Below, in pieces: positions 46,949 to 59,189 of a DNA stretch of 64,000 nt. Each line of letters begins with the position of its first letter. Position 1 is the stretch's first letter. Under the pieces are notes generated by a model that saw only the letters and a program-made list of their open reading frames with translations, was not told where the DNA came from and searched no databases. The DNA comes from Ananas comosus (Eukaryota; Streptophyta; Magnoliopsida; Poales; Bromeliaceae). Made by a program: the position numbers and the translations under genes. Location of the stretch: contig NC_033644.1 of NCBI RefSeq assembly GCF_001540865.1, positions 7,283,279-7,347,278 on the forward strand. The letters run 5' to 3'.

Positions 46949-47390
46949 GGGGTCGTTTGGTTGCATGCGGTTATAACTACATGCAAATACAAATTTGGTG
47001 TTCGGTTTGGCGCATCTAACTTCAACTGCTGTGCTAGGAACTACAGAAGAAGGTCTAACTACAGAGTCCAAATTAGCCGCAGTTCCAATTGCAGCAGTTG
47101 AAAAGAGTAACTTTAAACAAAATATATGCTTACCTCCTTAATTATTTTTTAAATAAGATTGGAGATAATCTCACCATCATATATATATATATATATAATA
47201 ATGATAATAATAATAATAAAATTTTAAAAATCATTTCTCAACTGCATGAAGTCAAACAAATTATTTTTAATTGCAGTGCTTTCTACTACGTCAAACTAAA
47301 TAGGATACATGAAGTTGCAACTGCTGTATTTTTAATTTTATGTATCTCTAACTATACTGTATTCATAATTTCATCAAACCAAACGGCGCC
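46949..47390. mobile_element. MITE with 'CGTTTGGTT' ends
   Basis: Left 'ggtcgtttggttgcatg' and right 'catcaaaccaaacggcgcc' are inverted repeats. Contains a (TA)n and (AAT)n tract near 47180-47220. Confidence 0.6.
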
Positions 47391-47814
47391 TTTTACTGCG
47401 TTTTGGCGATTGGGGGACATTTTGGTTGGTGCGAATCATTTCCTCTTATAAAAATGGAGCTATTTTCAGTTTTTTTTTTTCTTTTTTTAAGTTTTGATGA
47501 ATAGATCCACTCCACGACACGCTCGTAAGTCTCTCTCCAATCACCTATCAGGATCTTAACTCTCCACACAGTTGTCTCCAATCACACGCCGCCACGTTGA
47601 GTATTTTGACAAGGGGATCCACGTGGCACATTATGAATGGGTAGAAATGCTATATGGTATTTTGCACCGCCACACGCGATTATCCCAATGGAACAAAAAT
47701 CAAATCTCTGACCATTTTATTCGAGAGCCCCAGAACAGTACACATTATTCTCTGCACCGGGCGTGCAAACACATCTCATACACCGTTCGCCTCCAAATAA
47801 AAAATTAAAGGGTA

Positions 47815-48157
47815 AATTTCAAATACCAGTGGTTTCACACTTTCTCAATTTAGTAGACTGGTTTAAACTGTATCAAATTAGTGTTTCGTGATTTTATTTT
47901 TATCTTTTCGTCAGTTTATCTTTTAATATTTTTTTGAATTATATACAAAAAAACTTCAGATACCTCATCTAGATTTATCTAATATTCACTTTAGTGGACT
48001 TTAGTTTTAACTTTGTCGCTTATTTAACAAAAAAATTAGTAGAATTGATAATAAAAAAATAAAAATAAAACCACAAGGCACTAAATTGATACATTTTAAA
48101 TCACAGAATACTAAAGTGAGAAAATATGAAACCACGTAGGTGATATTTGAAGTTTTT
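47815..48157. mobile_element. Hairpin MITE, family A copy 2
   Basis: Partner of 2256-2580. Left 'tttcaaataccagtggtttc' and right 'gaaaccacgtaggtgatatt' are inverted repeats, with similarity continuing about 75 bases inward. Confidence 0.75.
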
Positions 48158-48194
48158 CTAAAATTTAATTATCGACTCTACCTAGTGCAATTAG

Positions 48195-48522
48195 AGGGTG
48201 TTTGGTTTCTCGAAAAGCATGAAAAATAAATTTTTAAATTTTTTTTAAAAATCTATTTTTTTAGTTTTCTGTCCATTTGGTTTCAAAAAAAGTTAGCTGT
48301 TTGAATTTTTTTTTTTCAAATTTTATGGCAAATCAGTGTTTTGCTTTTTCGATTTTTTTAGCGAAATAAAAATGCTAGTTTTTCATAAAATTTGGAAAGA
48401 AACTTCTTTAAAAAGTTAGTTTTTTTGGAACCAAATGGATGAATACATGAAAAGGAGGTATTTTGTAGAATATTTTTTTTCGAAAATTTTTTCATACTTT
48501 TTCAAGAAACGAAAAAACCATT
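48195..48522. mobile_element. MITE with 'GTTTGGTTTCTCGAAAAG' ends
   Basis: Left 'gtgtttggtttctcgaaaag' and right 'tttcaagaaacgaaaaaacc' are degenerate inverted repeats; the inside is T- or A-rich on either side of the centre, as in a foldback. Confidence 0.6.
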
Positions 48523-48970
48523 TACCTAATATCCAGAATCTCAAGTTAGAAGCACAATTGCTTCATATATCTAGTCGAGTTTATTTCTAAAGAAAATGAA
48601 CAAACTGAGTAAGTTTGGTACATCTCTAAAAAAAATAATCAAAATCTAGTTTATTGTATATATATTCTATGATATTTTAAAGTCCCATATATCTAAAATC
48701 ATACATTTAATTTTTGTTTAGTATCGCATTTGTTTTTTTTATTATCTTTTTTAGTAGAATTTTTAGATAAAAAAGTCTAGGAATATACTATAGACAGCTT
48801 GTAATTTTTGCATGGAAGGTGTTTGTTTAGTAGTAAAATATAAAATTTTGAAGTAATATTTTTTTCTTTATTTTTTTAAATCGTTATCCATCGTCACTCG
48901 ACCATAATGCGTCTAATTAATTAAATTACCTTTATAAAAAAAAGAAAACAACGCTAAATGACGCATTAAC

Positions 48971-48976
<6 letters not shown>

Positions 48977-49009
<33 letters not shown>
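48977..49009. repeat. TA dinucleotide microsatellite upstream of the CRK gene
   Basis: An uninterrupted TA run about 290 bases before the CRK start codon. Likely length-variable; too far upstream to be assigned as the TATA box. Confidence 0.8.
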
Positions 49010-49012
<3 letters not shown>

Positions 49013-49294
49013 CCGGTGCAGGTAATAATTTCTCGCAAAACAAATCCCTGCTTTTCGCTGACTTGTAAACGGTTTTTTTTTTCGCAAATAAGCCCTCCAT
49101 ATACTTGTATTTGCGGTCTCCTCCCTTCTCCGTCCCGATTACAAGACGAACGTCCCCCGAGACCTCCTCCTCTTCCTCCTCCTCCTCCCGCTTCGTCTCC
49201 TCCTCTTCTCGTTTTCCCAATGCCGTGTTGTTCTCGCGACGAGATGCCCTAACCCTAACCCTAGTAGGAGAGATACAGAGAGAGGAGATATCTA

Positions 49295-52200
49295 ATGGGT
49301 CAGTGCTACGGCAAGAACGTCGCAATCGGCGGCGGCGCCACCGCGAAGCGGAAGCATAGAATCGTCGGCGGCTGCGGCCGCGGCGGAGGAGGAGGTGGAG
49401 GTGCCCCGGGTCACCACTCGTCCTCCGCCACATGGCCCAGCCCCCACCCCGAAGGCTCCGCAAGCCCGCTCCCCGCGGGCTCGGCAAGCCCCCTCCCCGA
49501 GGGCTCGGCAAGCCCCCTCCCCGCGGGCTTGTCGCCGTCGCCGGCGAGGTCGACACCGCGGCGGCTCTTCCGGCGGCCTTTCCCGCCGCCGTCGCCGGCG
49601 AAGCACATCAGGGCGACGCTCGCCAAGCGGCTCGGCGCGGTGAAGCCCGCGGAGGGGCCGATCCCCGAGGACGCGGGCCCGGCGGCGGCGTCGGCGGCCG
49701 CGGCGGCGGCGTCCGCGGCCGCGGCGGCTACGGCCGCGGCGGCGACGGAGGCGGAGGAGGCGCTGGATAAGAACTTCGGGTTCGGGAGGGGCTTCGCGGC
49801 GAAGTACGAGATAGGGGACCTGGTGGGGAAGGGGCACTTCGGGCGCACGTGCGTCGCAGTGGTGAAGAACGGGGAGACGAAGGGCCAAATTGTGGCCGTG
49901 AAGATCATACCCAAAGCTAAGGTGCGGTGGTATGTCCAAAATTGGAATTTTTACCCACTTTGCATTTCAAATTGTGTTCTCGATCATTGTCTTTGGTTAT
50001 CTGTGTGTTTCTCTCTCTGTTCCTGAACTATAGCATTGTCAAAATCGATTCAATTTGTTAGAGCTATGATCTTGCGTTGACTCGTGGGCGAAAATGTGGT
50101 CTTATTTTAAGTATTAGGAAGTTGTTTCTTCGTATTGTTGCAGAGGAATTCTAGATGGTAGCTGTTCTCAAGAAGTGGTAGAGAAATAAATGGTCGGTAA
50201 GATTTGTCTTATATCCATTCTTATGTTAGCTGCGACGTGGCCATGTTATAATATTTAGCATCTTATCAGAAAGTCTCGGACGAAGTTTGTAATTTATCTT
50301 GTTGGTTGTTGTGGAACCAACTAACTTGTTCATTCCTGATATCTTTTCAGGGACCAATGAATCTCAATTAGTAATCACAATAACAAATTGCATAACTGCA
50401 TGACAGGAAGTTCAAAAGCTGTAGGCAAGTCTGAAAGATTTCTGCAACATTAAAAGGATTTGAACTTTCTGTTCTTATAGACTCCTAATTTATCTGTAGT
50501 GCCTGCCTTTACCTTTTGTGATGGCTTGATGAATGGGTCTCCAATTGTTAGATTAATTTTCTAGATATGTTTAGTAGTGTAGAGTGGTCCGACAAATTAC
50601 TTTGAACCGTATGTCTGTGCCCGCATGCATGTGCTTTCCCATGTGTGTGCTGTGTAGGAAACACTGTTGGCCCACACATGTACTAAGGTGCTTGTATGAG
50701 TAGGACTGCACGTTTGTATGTGTGCGTGCATGCTGTGGGCCCATGCATGCAAATATGAGTGCATGTGTGCATGATGATGCATCCATGCGTGGTTTCTAGT
50801 GTACACAGACATTGTACAAAATTAACACACATATATATGTTTACATATATACATACGCAATAAATATACATATATTTTGTGCATGTATATATGTATGTAC
50901 GTACATAGTGACTATCTCCGTGGGTACGGACTAATGGATGTATTTACATACACGTCATGCATTTACATGTCTCTAAATGGTGCCTTCACTTATGGTGTCA
51001 ATCTGGACCATCTTCATGTTACAGCCATAACTTTATTGCAGGTTATCCAGTGGCACCTTTTTATTCGGAGTGGTATTTTGGACTTCTACTTAGTTATATT
51101 CAGTACGCTGTAAACAATAGTTCAGATGCACTGTATTAAAGCAGTTTTTCTTATTTTGTTGTTGGGAAACTAGAGAAAAAGAAGTTGATTACCTCTTCAT
51201 ATGCACCTATATTAGAATGTATGAGGTCAATTGTGAGTTCAAAACAATAGCTTCCTGCTGCTTACTGGGTCATACGATCTATACATCTGAGTCTATATGC
51301 TATTAGCTGATCATTTTATCAAAGTTTGCAGGAAGTTAGCTAATGTAACCTTACTTTATTTGACTGGCTTTATTTTCTGTTGTTTGAAAACTGTGTGATT
51401 TATCACCCATTTCACTAAATGGATGGTTAGCGGTTGGAACTGTTAAACTCCTTTCATTTTGCAGATAACTTACATTGTACTTCATACATTATTAGAAAAT
51501 TAAGCAAAAAACAATAGTAAGAATATGAGGTGTATCACCAGAGCTGCTGCAGGAGTTGTTTGTCTATTTGACCAAGGGCACACATTGATTAGCAAGGATT
51601 TTAGGACCTACTCTCTCATAGTGCCGGGTGTTTGTGTGAAAATTCCTTTACCTCAGGGTTGAAGAACTGAATTAAAATGTGACACTACAACAAAGTTAAC
51701 ACGCTGCTCACTTTTTCATTGGTACAGATTAGTTGATTTCTTGTCTTGAACTACCTTTTCAAAATTAGAGAGTTTGCACATGCAAGTTATGCCTATGTAC
51801 ATTTACTTATGCAAGTTATGCCTATGTACATTTACTTTGCTGTGATTATTTATACTTTATTGGCAATTATTTTACAGATGACCACAGCAATTTCTATCGA
51901 AGATGTTCGTAGGGAGGTGAAAATCCTGAAAGCTTTGTCTGGACACAAACATCTTGTCAAGTTTTATGATGCTTGTGAGGATGATCTGAATGTCTACATA
52001 GTCATGGAGTATGTCATTTCTTTCAATCTATGATATACTTGTTACCACTCTTAATTTTGTAAGGTGTAGACAGAGCTTTTGTATGTTGCAGCCTATAGCA
52101 ATATACTGATTATTTGCTTGGTAGTTCCTGTATATACTATATCTTTGTCACAATCTTATGCTGATTTTTGCTTTTCTTTCTCAGATTATGTGAAGGTGGA

Positions 52201-55200
52201 GAGTTATTAGACAGAATTTTAGCCAGGTATCCTTAATAAATATGCTGTTGCTACTTGTTGCATGTTTTGTCTACATCCGCTAACCTTTTCTTTCCTGCAC
52301 TTTGGCAGGGGTGGACGGTACAATGAAGAAGATGCAAAAGCAACTGTGATTCAGATATTGAGTGTTGTTGCCTTTTGTCATCTTCAAGGAGTTGTGCATC
52401 GCGATCTAAAACCAGAGGTCTACTCTATTTACTTGCTATTCCTGTATTTCTATTGTAAGTTTATATTTTGTTTTCAATTTATCAAATCTGTACTTTTTCT
52501 GACATTCCTGTCCTTGAGTGTGTCAGAATTTTCTCTTCACCTCAAAAGATGAAAATGCTACCATGAAGTTAATCGACTTTGGTCTTTCTGATTTTATTAA
52601 ACCTGGTAAGAGCGGTCTCAAGTTTCATCTGCCGATATACTTTGCTTGCTAATGTTTCTTGCTAATTTCCACTGTGAATTAAAGAATCAAAATAGTGCAA
52701 TATTTTTTCTCGTTAGCTTTTTGTGAAATTTTACTGTAATTTGACTGCTGCATCATTATAGTTTACTTCCTGCATCATTATAGACTTTTAGGGGTGAAGA
52801 AATGCAGGGAACCTTGCGAAAAAGTTGAACAATTAAACTGCAAATATATCATATCGTAATATTGAGTGGTGTCTGATTAGTATCCATGTCTCGATCCTCT
52901 TCTTTCTCCTAATAAAGATTCGAGCAAGTTCCTAGAAGAAGTTCCTACAAGGTTACTTTGTTTCTTTAACACAAAATACCTACCCCTTTTCATGCTGCAT
53001 AACCATATTGAAAAAGTCATTTCAAATTTGTTGTCTGGTTTAATTGTCAAATTGTTTGGACTAGATTTTAAGGCATCCTGCTAGGGAGATAATAATGTAC
53101 AAAAGAAGATATCTGGTTTTAGATCAGTGTATTGGTTTGCTAACCTAAAGCTCCGCCTCTCAAAGGTATCGATATACAAATCATCCAATAATGTACATAA
53201 ATATAGAATGATCTTTTCTACATAACATCATCTAAAAGTGTTCTTCGAAAGAGTAATTATACTTGCATTGAATTAGAAAATTTTAACTGCCCATTTATGT
53301 TTATGCAAACTGAAAGCAGAATTTAGAAGCACAGTTTTGAATGTTGGGTGAAAATCCAAAACTGAAACCAAACTGTGTTGGTTGCGGCTGGTGCTGATTT
53401 GAAACTAGGGTCTGAAACCAATCTCGCGCTCAAACATTGCAGTTCGATTTGAATGGCTCTGCAAGATGCTTAGCTTTAGATAGTTAACTTACTACTAATG
53501 TAGAGGGCCAAATTTGATTGATCTATCGATCATTTAAATTGTCTAATTATAGTAAATCTTTCAGTAAAATAGTCTATCTACATCAATTTTACTCAACTAC
53601 CATTGTTCTGTTTTACTCTATGCTGCCGGTGTCATGGTCAAAGTCTAACAAGGTGTTTCCCTCAATTTGGCTCTGCAGATGAAAGACTTAATGACATCGT
53701 AGGAAGTGCATACTATGTTGCCCCTGAGGTTCTTCACAGATCATATAGTATGGAAGCAGATATTTGGAGTATTGGGGTCATTACATATATCTTATTATGT
53801 GGTAGCAGGCCTTTCTGGGCTCGGACAGAATCGGGAGTCTTCCGTTCTGTGTTGAGAGCCGATCCAAACTATGATGATTCTCCATGGCCTTCTGTTTCAG
53901 CAGAAGCTAAAGATTTTGTAAAGAGGCTTTTGAACAAGGATTACAGAAAAAGAATGACTGCTGCTCAGGCTCTTGGTAAATTTTCTGTCACATTTACTGT
54001 TCTTTGATGGTTAGTTTTGTATCGTTTCTTTTAATAACTGTTTAATTAGCTCATGCTGTTCATTTTTTTAATAATTACAAACTTTTGGTCCCCAAATTTT
54101 GATCCAAACCTCAATTTTGTCCTCAAAATTTCAACTACAACAATACGCTCCTGAAGCTTGACTCCCATTTCGATATTATCCACAAGTTCCTGTTTAGGTT
54201 TCACCGAATTTCAATTGTGAAAATTTTTATCTCAACTAAGCGAAGTCTAATGGACTGCCTATGTGGTGCATTTTTCAGGTAGCAAAATTATAGAAGAAAT
54301 TAATCTTTATGCATAACTGACTTTAGGGAGTAAAATCTTATAATTGAAACTATGCAGATGAAATTGAAGAGGCCAAACTACAGGGACTATATTTGTAGCT
54401 AAAACTTTTTCCAACTGCTAGATCTTTCATATCCTTGCTTTTACATCTTCCCATCATACTATATGTGGAAAATTTAATTTGTGCTTTTGTGGTGGCAGCT
54501 CATCCTTGGTTACGAGAGGAACAACGACAAATCCCTCTGGACATGCTAGTGTATAAGTTAATCAAACAATACCTAGTTGCCACTCCTCTCAAACGTGCTG
54601 CATTAAGGGTATGTATGAAAAGAAAATAAAGAACTGGTTTAGTTGGTGGTTGGCATTCCATATTTCATGTCGGTTAGCTTATCACAGTGATGTCTCAACT
54701 AAATTGTTTGCACTACCCCTATAAATAGTAAGTTTGTTAGTTATTGCATCTTGTTAGTGGGTATTAATTCACGGTCTGTTTTTTTGTTGGGATCAAGTTA
54801 GTAATTCTGTCTAGTTACTGCATTCACATTAGGTAAATTTGCAGCAATTTCTAACATTATTGGCTATTATTACTTCACATTTGTATTTCCTATTTTTGGA
54901 TATTTAGATGAATTTTCACCATATCTCTTGGTTAATAAGTTGAATGAGGTTAACCTATTATTTGCTCACTTTGACATTTAGCTACTTCAGATACTTTGTT
55001 TTGGTGAATGCTTCCAACCAAATGAGGTTTTCCTGGGTTGTAAAGTTAGTGCTTTCAAGAATCTTATCCAAATTAAAATGCCGTCCAAATAAGAGGCTTA
55101 ATCATTGCATAATGTACTAAGGGGAGTTGTAGATAAGAATTTTTTTGAAAGTTAGTTCTAGATAAGAATGGAACCTTATAGTACAACTTGTAAAGGGACA

Positions 55201-58200
55201 TTTAATGTACTGAACCAGAGTGCGTCATGTCTTCAATCAAGTGATTAGTTGAACTTTTGTTTGGGCTACAGGCCATCTTCCTCCCCTCTTTCTCTTTCTT
55301 CTTTCTCTTTCCTTAGCCTTTCGTAGATTCCTTATAAACAAAACCTCATTCAGATAATAGTATGTGTGCTGGAAGTTCTGTTTTAAGTTTGTTTACTTAT
55401 ACGAGTCACCATTTCAGTAAATATAACTTAAATTAATCTGACACTGCCAATTCTTCCTGCTTGATAAGTTGGTGAAGTGAGCTAACAACATTAAGGTAGT
55501 TGCACCTGTTGGGATGTGGTTTCATGAGCATATTGCAGGCCACACTGCTGGGTCAAACAGGTCCTGAATACAATATGGATTAGGTTGGGGAACCTGCAAA
55601 TTTAGACTTCACTTTACATTGATACCGATTGATGAACTGGTTAAGTCACAGTAGTGCATAGAAGAAGATATTGAGGGGGCCATGACCATAGTTAATTCGG
55701 ATTTGGCAAAAAATCGGTACAGATATTATACGCATAAAATTCGTTTTCTAATTTTTAAATTTGTTGAAAAATTCGGCTTAAAAAACGGATTCGATATAAA
55801 ATATAAAATATAAGATATAAAATATAAGATAATTTGTATTTAAAAATAAAAATTATAAGTTTTTATTCATATTTTCAATAATTCGGCAATAATTCGCGAA
55901 TAATTCGCGAATAATTCGACTTGCCCAAATTCGCGAATAATTCACTTTCTTTGGGAAAAATTCGTAAACGGACCGTTTAATTTGGATTTTCAATAATTCG
56001 CGAATAATTCGCGAATTTACTAACTAGGGTCATGACAACTTAAAACTGACCGAGACCTTCTACCTGAATTTGTGAGGGTCCTAAATTTATCTCTTTTGTA
56101 TTTATATTGCTTATATTGAAAACGATATATACCCTCAGCCTTTATATTTTCTAATGCTATATATTCATATTAAAAGCATTCACCTCTGTGTAGAAGGGAA
56201 ACATCATTTTCCTTTAATATCTTGTGGTGTCTAATGTGTGCTTTCATGGTCAGATGGAAAGGAACTACAAGCAATAATAGTCTACGCTTAGAAAAATATC
56301 TGATCTCAGGAGCTGTTATAGAAAAAAGATAACCTTATGGATTTTGGTTTGAGGCACAGTGTTGGCTTTCTGTAAGTCATCATTCTGGACATCTTTCCTA
56401 CCAAAAGCAAAATGACACAAGAAAGAAGAGATTGTTTACTTGAAAAACTCAAATTGGTACTACATGGATACAGAAAGTCCTCATTACATTAAAAAAAAAT
56501 GTGTGAAATAACTATTTTTATTCTATTATTGTGAATCTTGATTAGTTAAATTAACATATACAACTCAAATAAAGAAATGGTAAAAACGTATATAACTTAA
56601 GTGAACTATGGACCATTTTGAATACCTAACCTTTCAAAATTTCGATTTTACTATCCAACTTTTCAATTTGTTTGATTTGAGTCAAGTCAATTACTTTGAC
56701 TTTAAAATTTAAGATAATTACTTTAATGAATTTATCGTTGCAAGAAATGAATGAAGTATATTAATTAAACCAGTAAAGATAAGCTACATATTCAAATTTT
56801 GAAGACAAATTGCCGTTGACTAACTTAAATCATACAAATTGAAATGTTTGGTAGTAAAATCAAAATTTAAAAGATTGGGCAGCCAAATCAAAATGGCCTT
56901 AGTTCAGATAAGTTCTATACGTTTTTACCTAAAGAAATTAAATAGCGTACCAATTAATATTGTCTATATCTTGGAAAAGCCATTATATTTACGAGAAAAG
57001 AAGCTGTACTAGTTGACCAAGCCTCCTTGATGACTGTTATCCACTCTTTTGTTTGAATATGCAGATATCATTTTTTTTTTTTGGTCTTGTGTTGTTTCTG
57101 GTTAAGAACTTGTGTTTGAGATTCTGAATGAGTAAAACCAAAAAATATTTTGAAAGTAAGAAGGAACTGGCTCCCTGCAAAGTAGACTGCAAAAGAGATT
57201 AGGGTAGAATGGATAGTGCAATGTGGGGACTCGATCCAGGTTTCAAGTGTGCATGTGGTCCTATCGGATAGTAGTGAATTAAAGTGAAAGTGGCAGGATA
57301 GGATTCCAAGTGTGATTGTTGTCCTTATTGATGGTACCTTTTGTTTCTTAAACTAAGGCCTTATCTTCTTAAGTTTGTAATCATTCAAAATAGACCTGGA
57401 ATTCAAAGCAAATACACTGGTTCAAATTATCAACTCATGTACTATGGAGTTTATGTAGTTCCACTGTATCTGTATGTCCTATTGAGCTTTTGTTACTGTC
57501 TTGTTACAGGCCCTGTCTAAAGCTCTGTCAGAGGATGAACTTTTGTATCTTCGGTCACAGTTTGAGCTGCTAGAACCGAATAAGAATGGACTTATATCCC
57601 TTGAAAACTTTCGGATGGTTAGTTGTTTGCCGTTCCATTTCCTTAATGTATCGGGTTGAAATACAGTAAAGGAGAATCTTTATGCAAGTTAATGTACGTG
57701 TTTTTGTCATGCTTATGTATGCATGATATTCTTGTATTTACATGGTTTGCTCATTGTTGTCATGTAGGCACTTGTGCGAAATTATACTCAAGCAATGAAG
57801 GCATCCAGGGTTCTCGACATTCTGAATGCAGTATGATTTTTTTTTTTATTATATTAAGCGTAAATTAAGTTCGTCGGTGCGGCCTTTTTTGTCCTTTTTT
57901 TTTTTTGTTTTGGGTCTAATTGGCTGTAAAAGTTGTCTTCTTGAATTGCACAATTCACGTCAAGAATTTATGGTGGTGTTTAACATATATTTTTCTGTGG
58001 CAAGATTACATATTGGTATTTAACTTGATCCACAATCAATGTTGTTTGTGAATTGGGATAGATAAGCTTCTCCTTTCCTTTTTCTTTTGGCTGCTCATCG
58101 ATAATCTATTTTTGCAGTTATATCTTTTATGCCACTCATAGATGTCTGTGCTACTCACCCCTGAATTCCTGTTTTATATTGCATATTTCTTCACACTACC

Positions 58201-58793
58201 TGTAGTCTTTGGTGACAACCTCACATATGCACTTACTATTATGTGTATCAGTTGGAACCGCTCACTTATCGACGGCTAGATTTTGAAGAGTTCTGCGCTG
58301 CGGCAATAAGCCCTTATCAGCTCGAGGCTTTGGAAAGGTGGGAAGAGATGGCGAACACAGCTTTCGAGCACTTCGAACAAGAGGGGAATCGAGTTATATC
58401 AGTTGAAGAACTGACACAGGTACTTCAAATAATTTATCATTTTACTAATAAATGCACATTTAACTTATCGTTCAGCTAAATTGCCCCCCATGCCCCTATA
58501 AATATTGTGTTCTTCACTTTGCTCCCCTGAATTATCTAAACCTGTAGATTTATATATTACTCTCTTAAACTGCATTGTTTTTTTGGTTTGCGTACTTCAA
58601 TTTGAAAACCGCGCAACACTTTTGCTGTTGGGAAGTAACTGAGTGCTTTTTGTAGGAACTGAATCTTGCTCCATCGGCTCATTCGATCGTAGAAGAGTGG
58701 ATCAGAAAAACAGATGGCAAGCTAAACTTTCTCGGCTTTACGAAATTTATACATGGCGTCACGATGCGTTACTCAAACGCGAGAAAAAACTGA
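49295..58793 (+). CDS. CDPK-related protein kinase (CRK)
   Basis: Membrane-anchored Ser/Thr kinase of the CRK group, related to calcium-dependent kinases but with degenerate EF-hands. Exons: 49295-49921, 51878-52008, 52185-52226, 52309-52417, 52527-52605, 53679-53975, 54499-54608, 57510-57617, 57768-57830, 58252-58419, 58656-58793; phases close to 623 aa. MGQC at the start fits N-myristoylation on Gly2 and palmitoylation on Cys4. A Pro/Ala-rich variable region contains the CRK hallmark [15 protein letters not shown]. Kinase domain about 171-440: Gly loop GKGHFG, Lys203 (VAVK), HRDLKPEN 297-304, DFG 320-322, APE 344-346, and [13 protein letters not shown]-terminal regulatory region (466-623) shows EF-hand-like spacing without full Ca ligands. 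CRKs in Arabidopsis act in growth and hormone signalling; the role of this member is unknown. Three MITEs sit in introns 6 and 7. Confidence 0.95.
49446..49530 (+). repeat. Coding tandem repeat (GSASPLP) in CRK exon 1
   Basis: About three 27-base units encode alternating GSASPLPAG and SASPLPEG blocks in the variable region. The unit is in frame, so copy changes keep the kinase readable. It is preceded and followed by more Pro/Ser-rich sequence. Confidence 0.85.
50600..50880 (+). promoter_or_regulatory. TG/CATGCA-rich tract in CRK intron 1
   Basis: Alternating purine-pyrimidine DNA (gtgtgtgc, catgcatg, atgtgtgc) with several CATGCA or TGCATG cores, the RY motif recognised by B3 factors of the LEC2/ABI3/FUS3 group. 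It could be a Z-DNA-prone microsatellite by chance or an intronic enhancer; sequence cannot decide. Confidence 0.4.
51780..51837 (+). repeat. Perfect 29-bp tandem duplication in CRK intron 1
   Basis: 51780-51808 and 51809-51837 are identical, ending about 40 bases before the exon 2 acceptor (51877). The perfect identity indicates a recent duplication near the branch-point region. Confidence 0.9.
52606..53678 (+). other. CRK intron 5
   Basis: 1073-base intron. No transposon ends or coding sequence recognised. Confidence 0.6.
54072..54412. mobile_element. MITE in CRK intron 6
   Basis: Left 'aaacttttggtccccaaatt' and right 'ggactatatttgtagctaaa' are degenerate inverted repeats of a type common in plant genomes. 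It lies between exons 6 and 7, ending 86 bases before the acceptor. Confidence 0.5.
55687..56030. mobile_element. MITE with TTCGCGAA repeats in CRK intron 7
   Basis: Bounded by direct catgac copies (55681-55686 and 56031-56036). The ends are inverted (atagttaattcg at left, cgaatttactaactaggg at right). The right half has multiple aattcgcgaataattcgcga palindromes. Confidence 0.75.
56579..56929. mobile_element. Mutator-like MITE with 9-bp target duplication in CRK intron 7
   Basis: The element begins ggtaaaaacgtata and ends tatacgtttttacc, a perfect inverted terminus, and is flanked on both sides by taaagaaat (56570-56578 and 56930-56938). A 9-bp target duplication is characteristic of Mutator-type transposition. 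A degenerate relative lies at 62755-63075. Confidence 0.85.
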
Positions 58794-59189
58794 AGTGTCA
58801 TCTGTTACTGCGACTGTTCATAACAGTTGAAAAGCAGTGCTTGCAAAATTTTTCATCGGCCTCTTCTTTTGCGACTTCTCGTTGTTTTTTCTGTGCTGAA
58901 GTTGTCACGAAAGCTTTTGAAGCTTTATGTATAAAACTACCTGTAAATATACGACTTCGACATAGTGGAGATGAAGATTTGTTGGGCAATATAATATTTT
59001 GTGTTCTTTTACCTCTTTCTTTTCGCTGCGATGTTGTGTTCCATATCCTGGTTTTTCTAGTAGCAAAAGTATATGTATGCTTGACACCCCGAGAAGGGAT
59101 TAAGGTACAAAAGTAAATACAATTTGCTAAGTGTTAGGGTTTGAAGGGCCAAGTGCGCTTATCTTATGTAATCAGTATGATAAATTTTA
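58794..59189 (+). other. CRK 3' region
   Basis: About 400 bases after the CRK stop, likely including its 3' UTR; no unambiguous polyadenylation signal was selected. Confidence 0.4.

Noticed and set aside
49292..49939. Arg-rich 215-codon minus-strand frame over CRK exon 1
   Set aside because: Shadow of a GC-rich exon; composition (RRRR runs) is explained by antisense of Ala/Pro codons.
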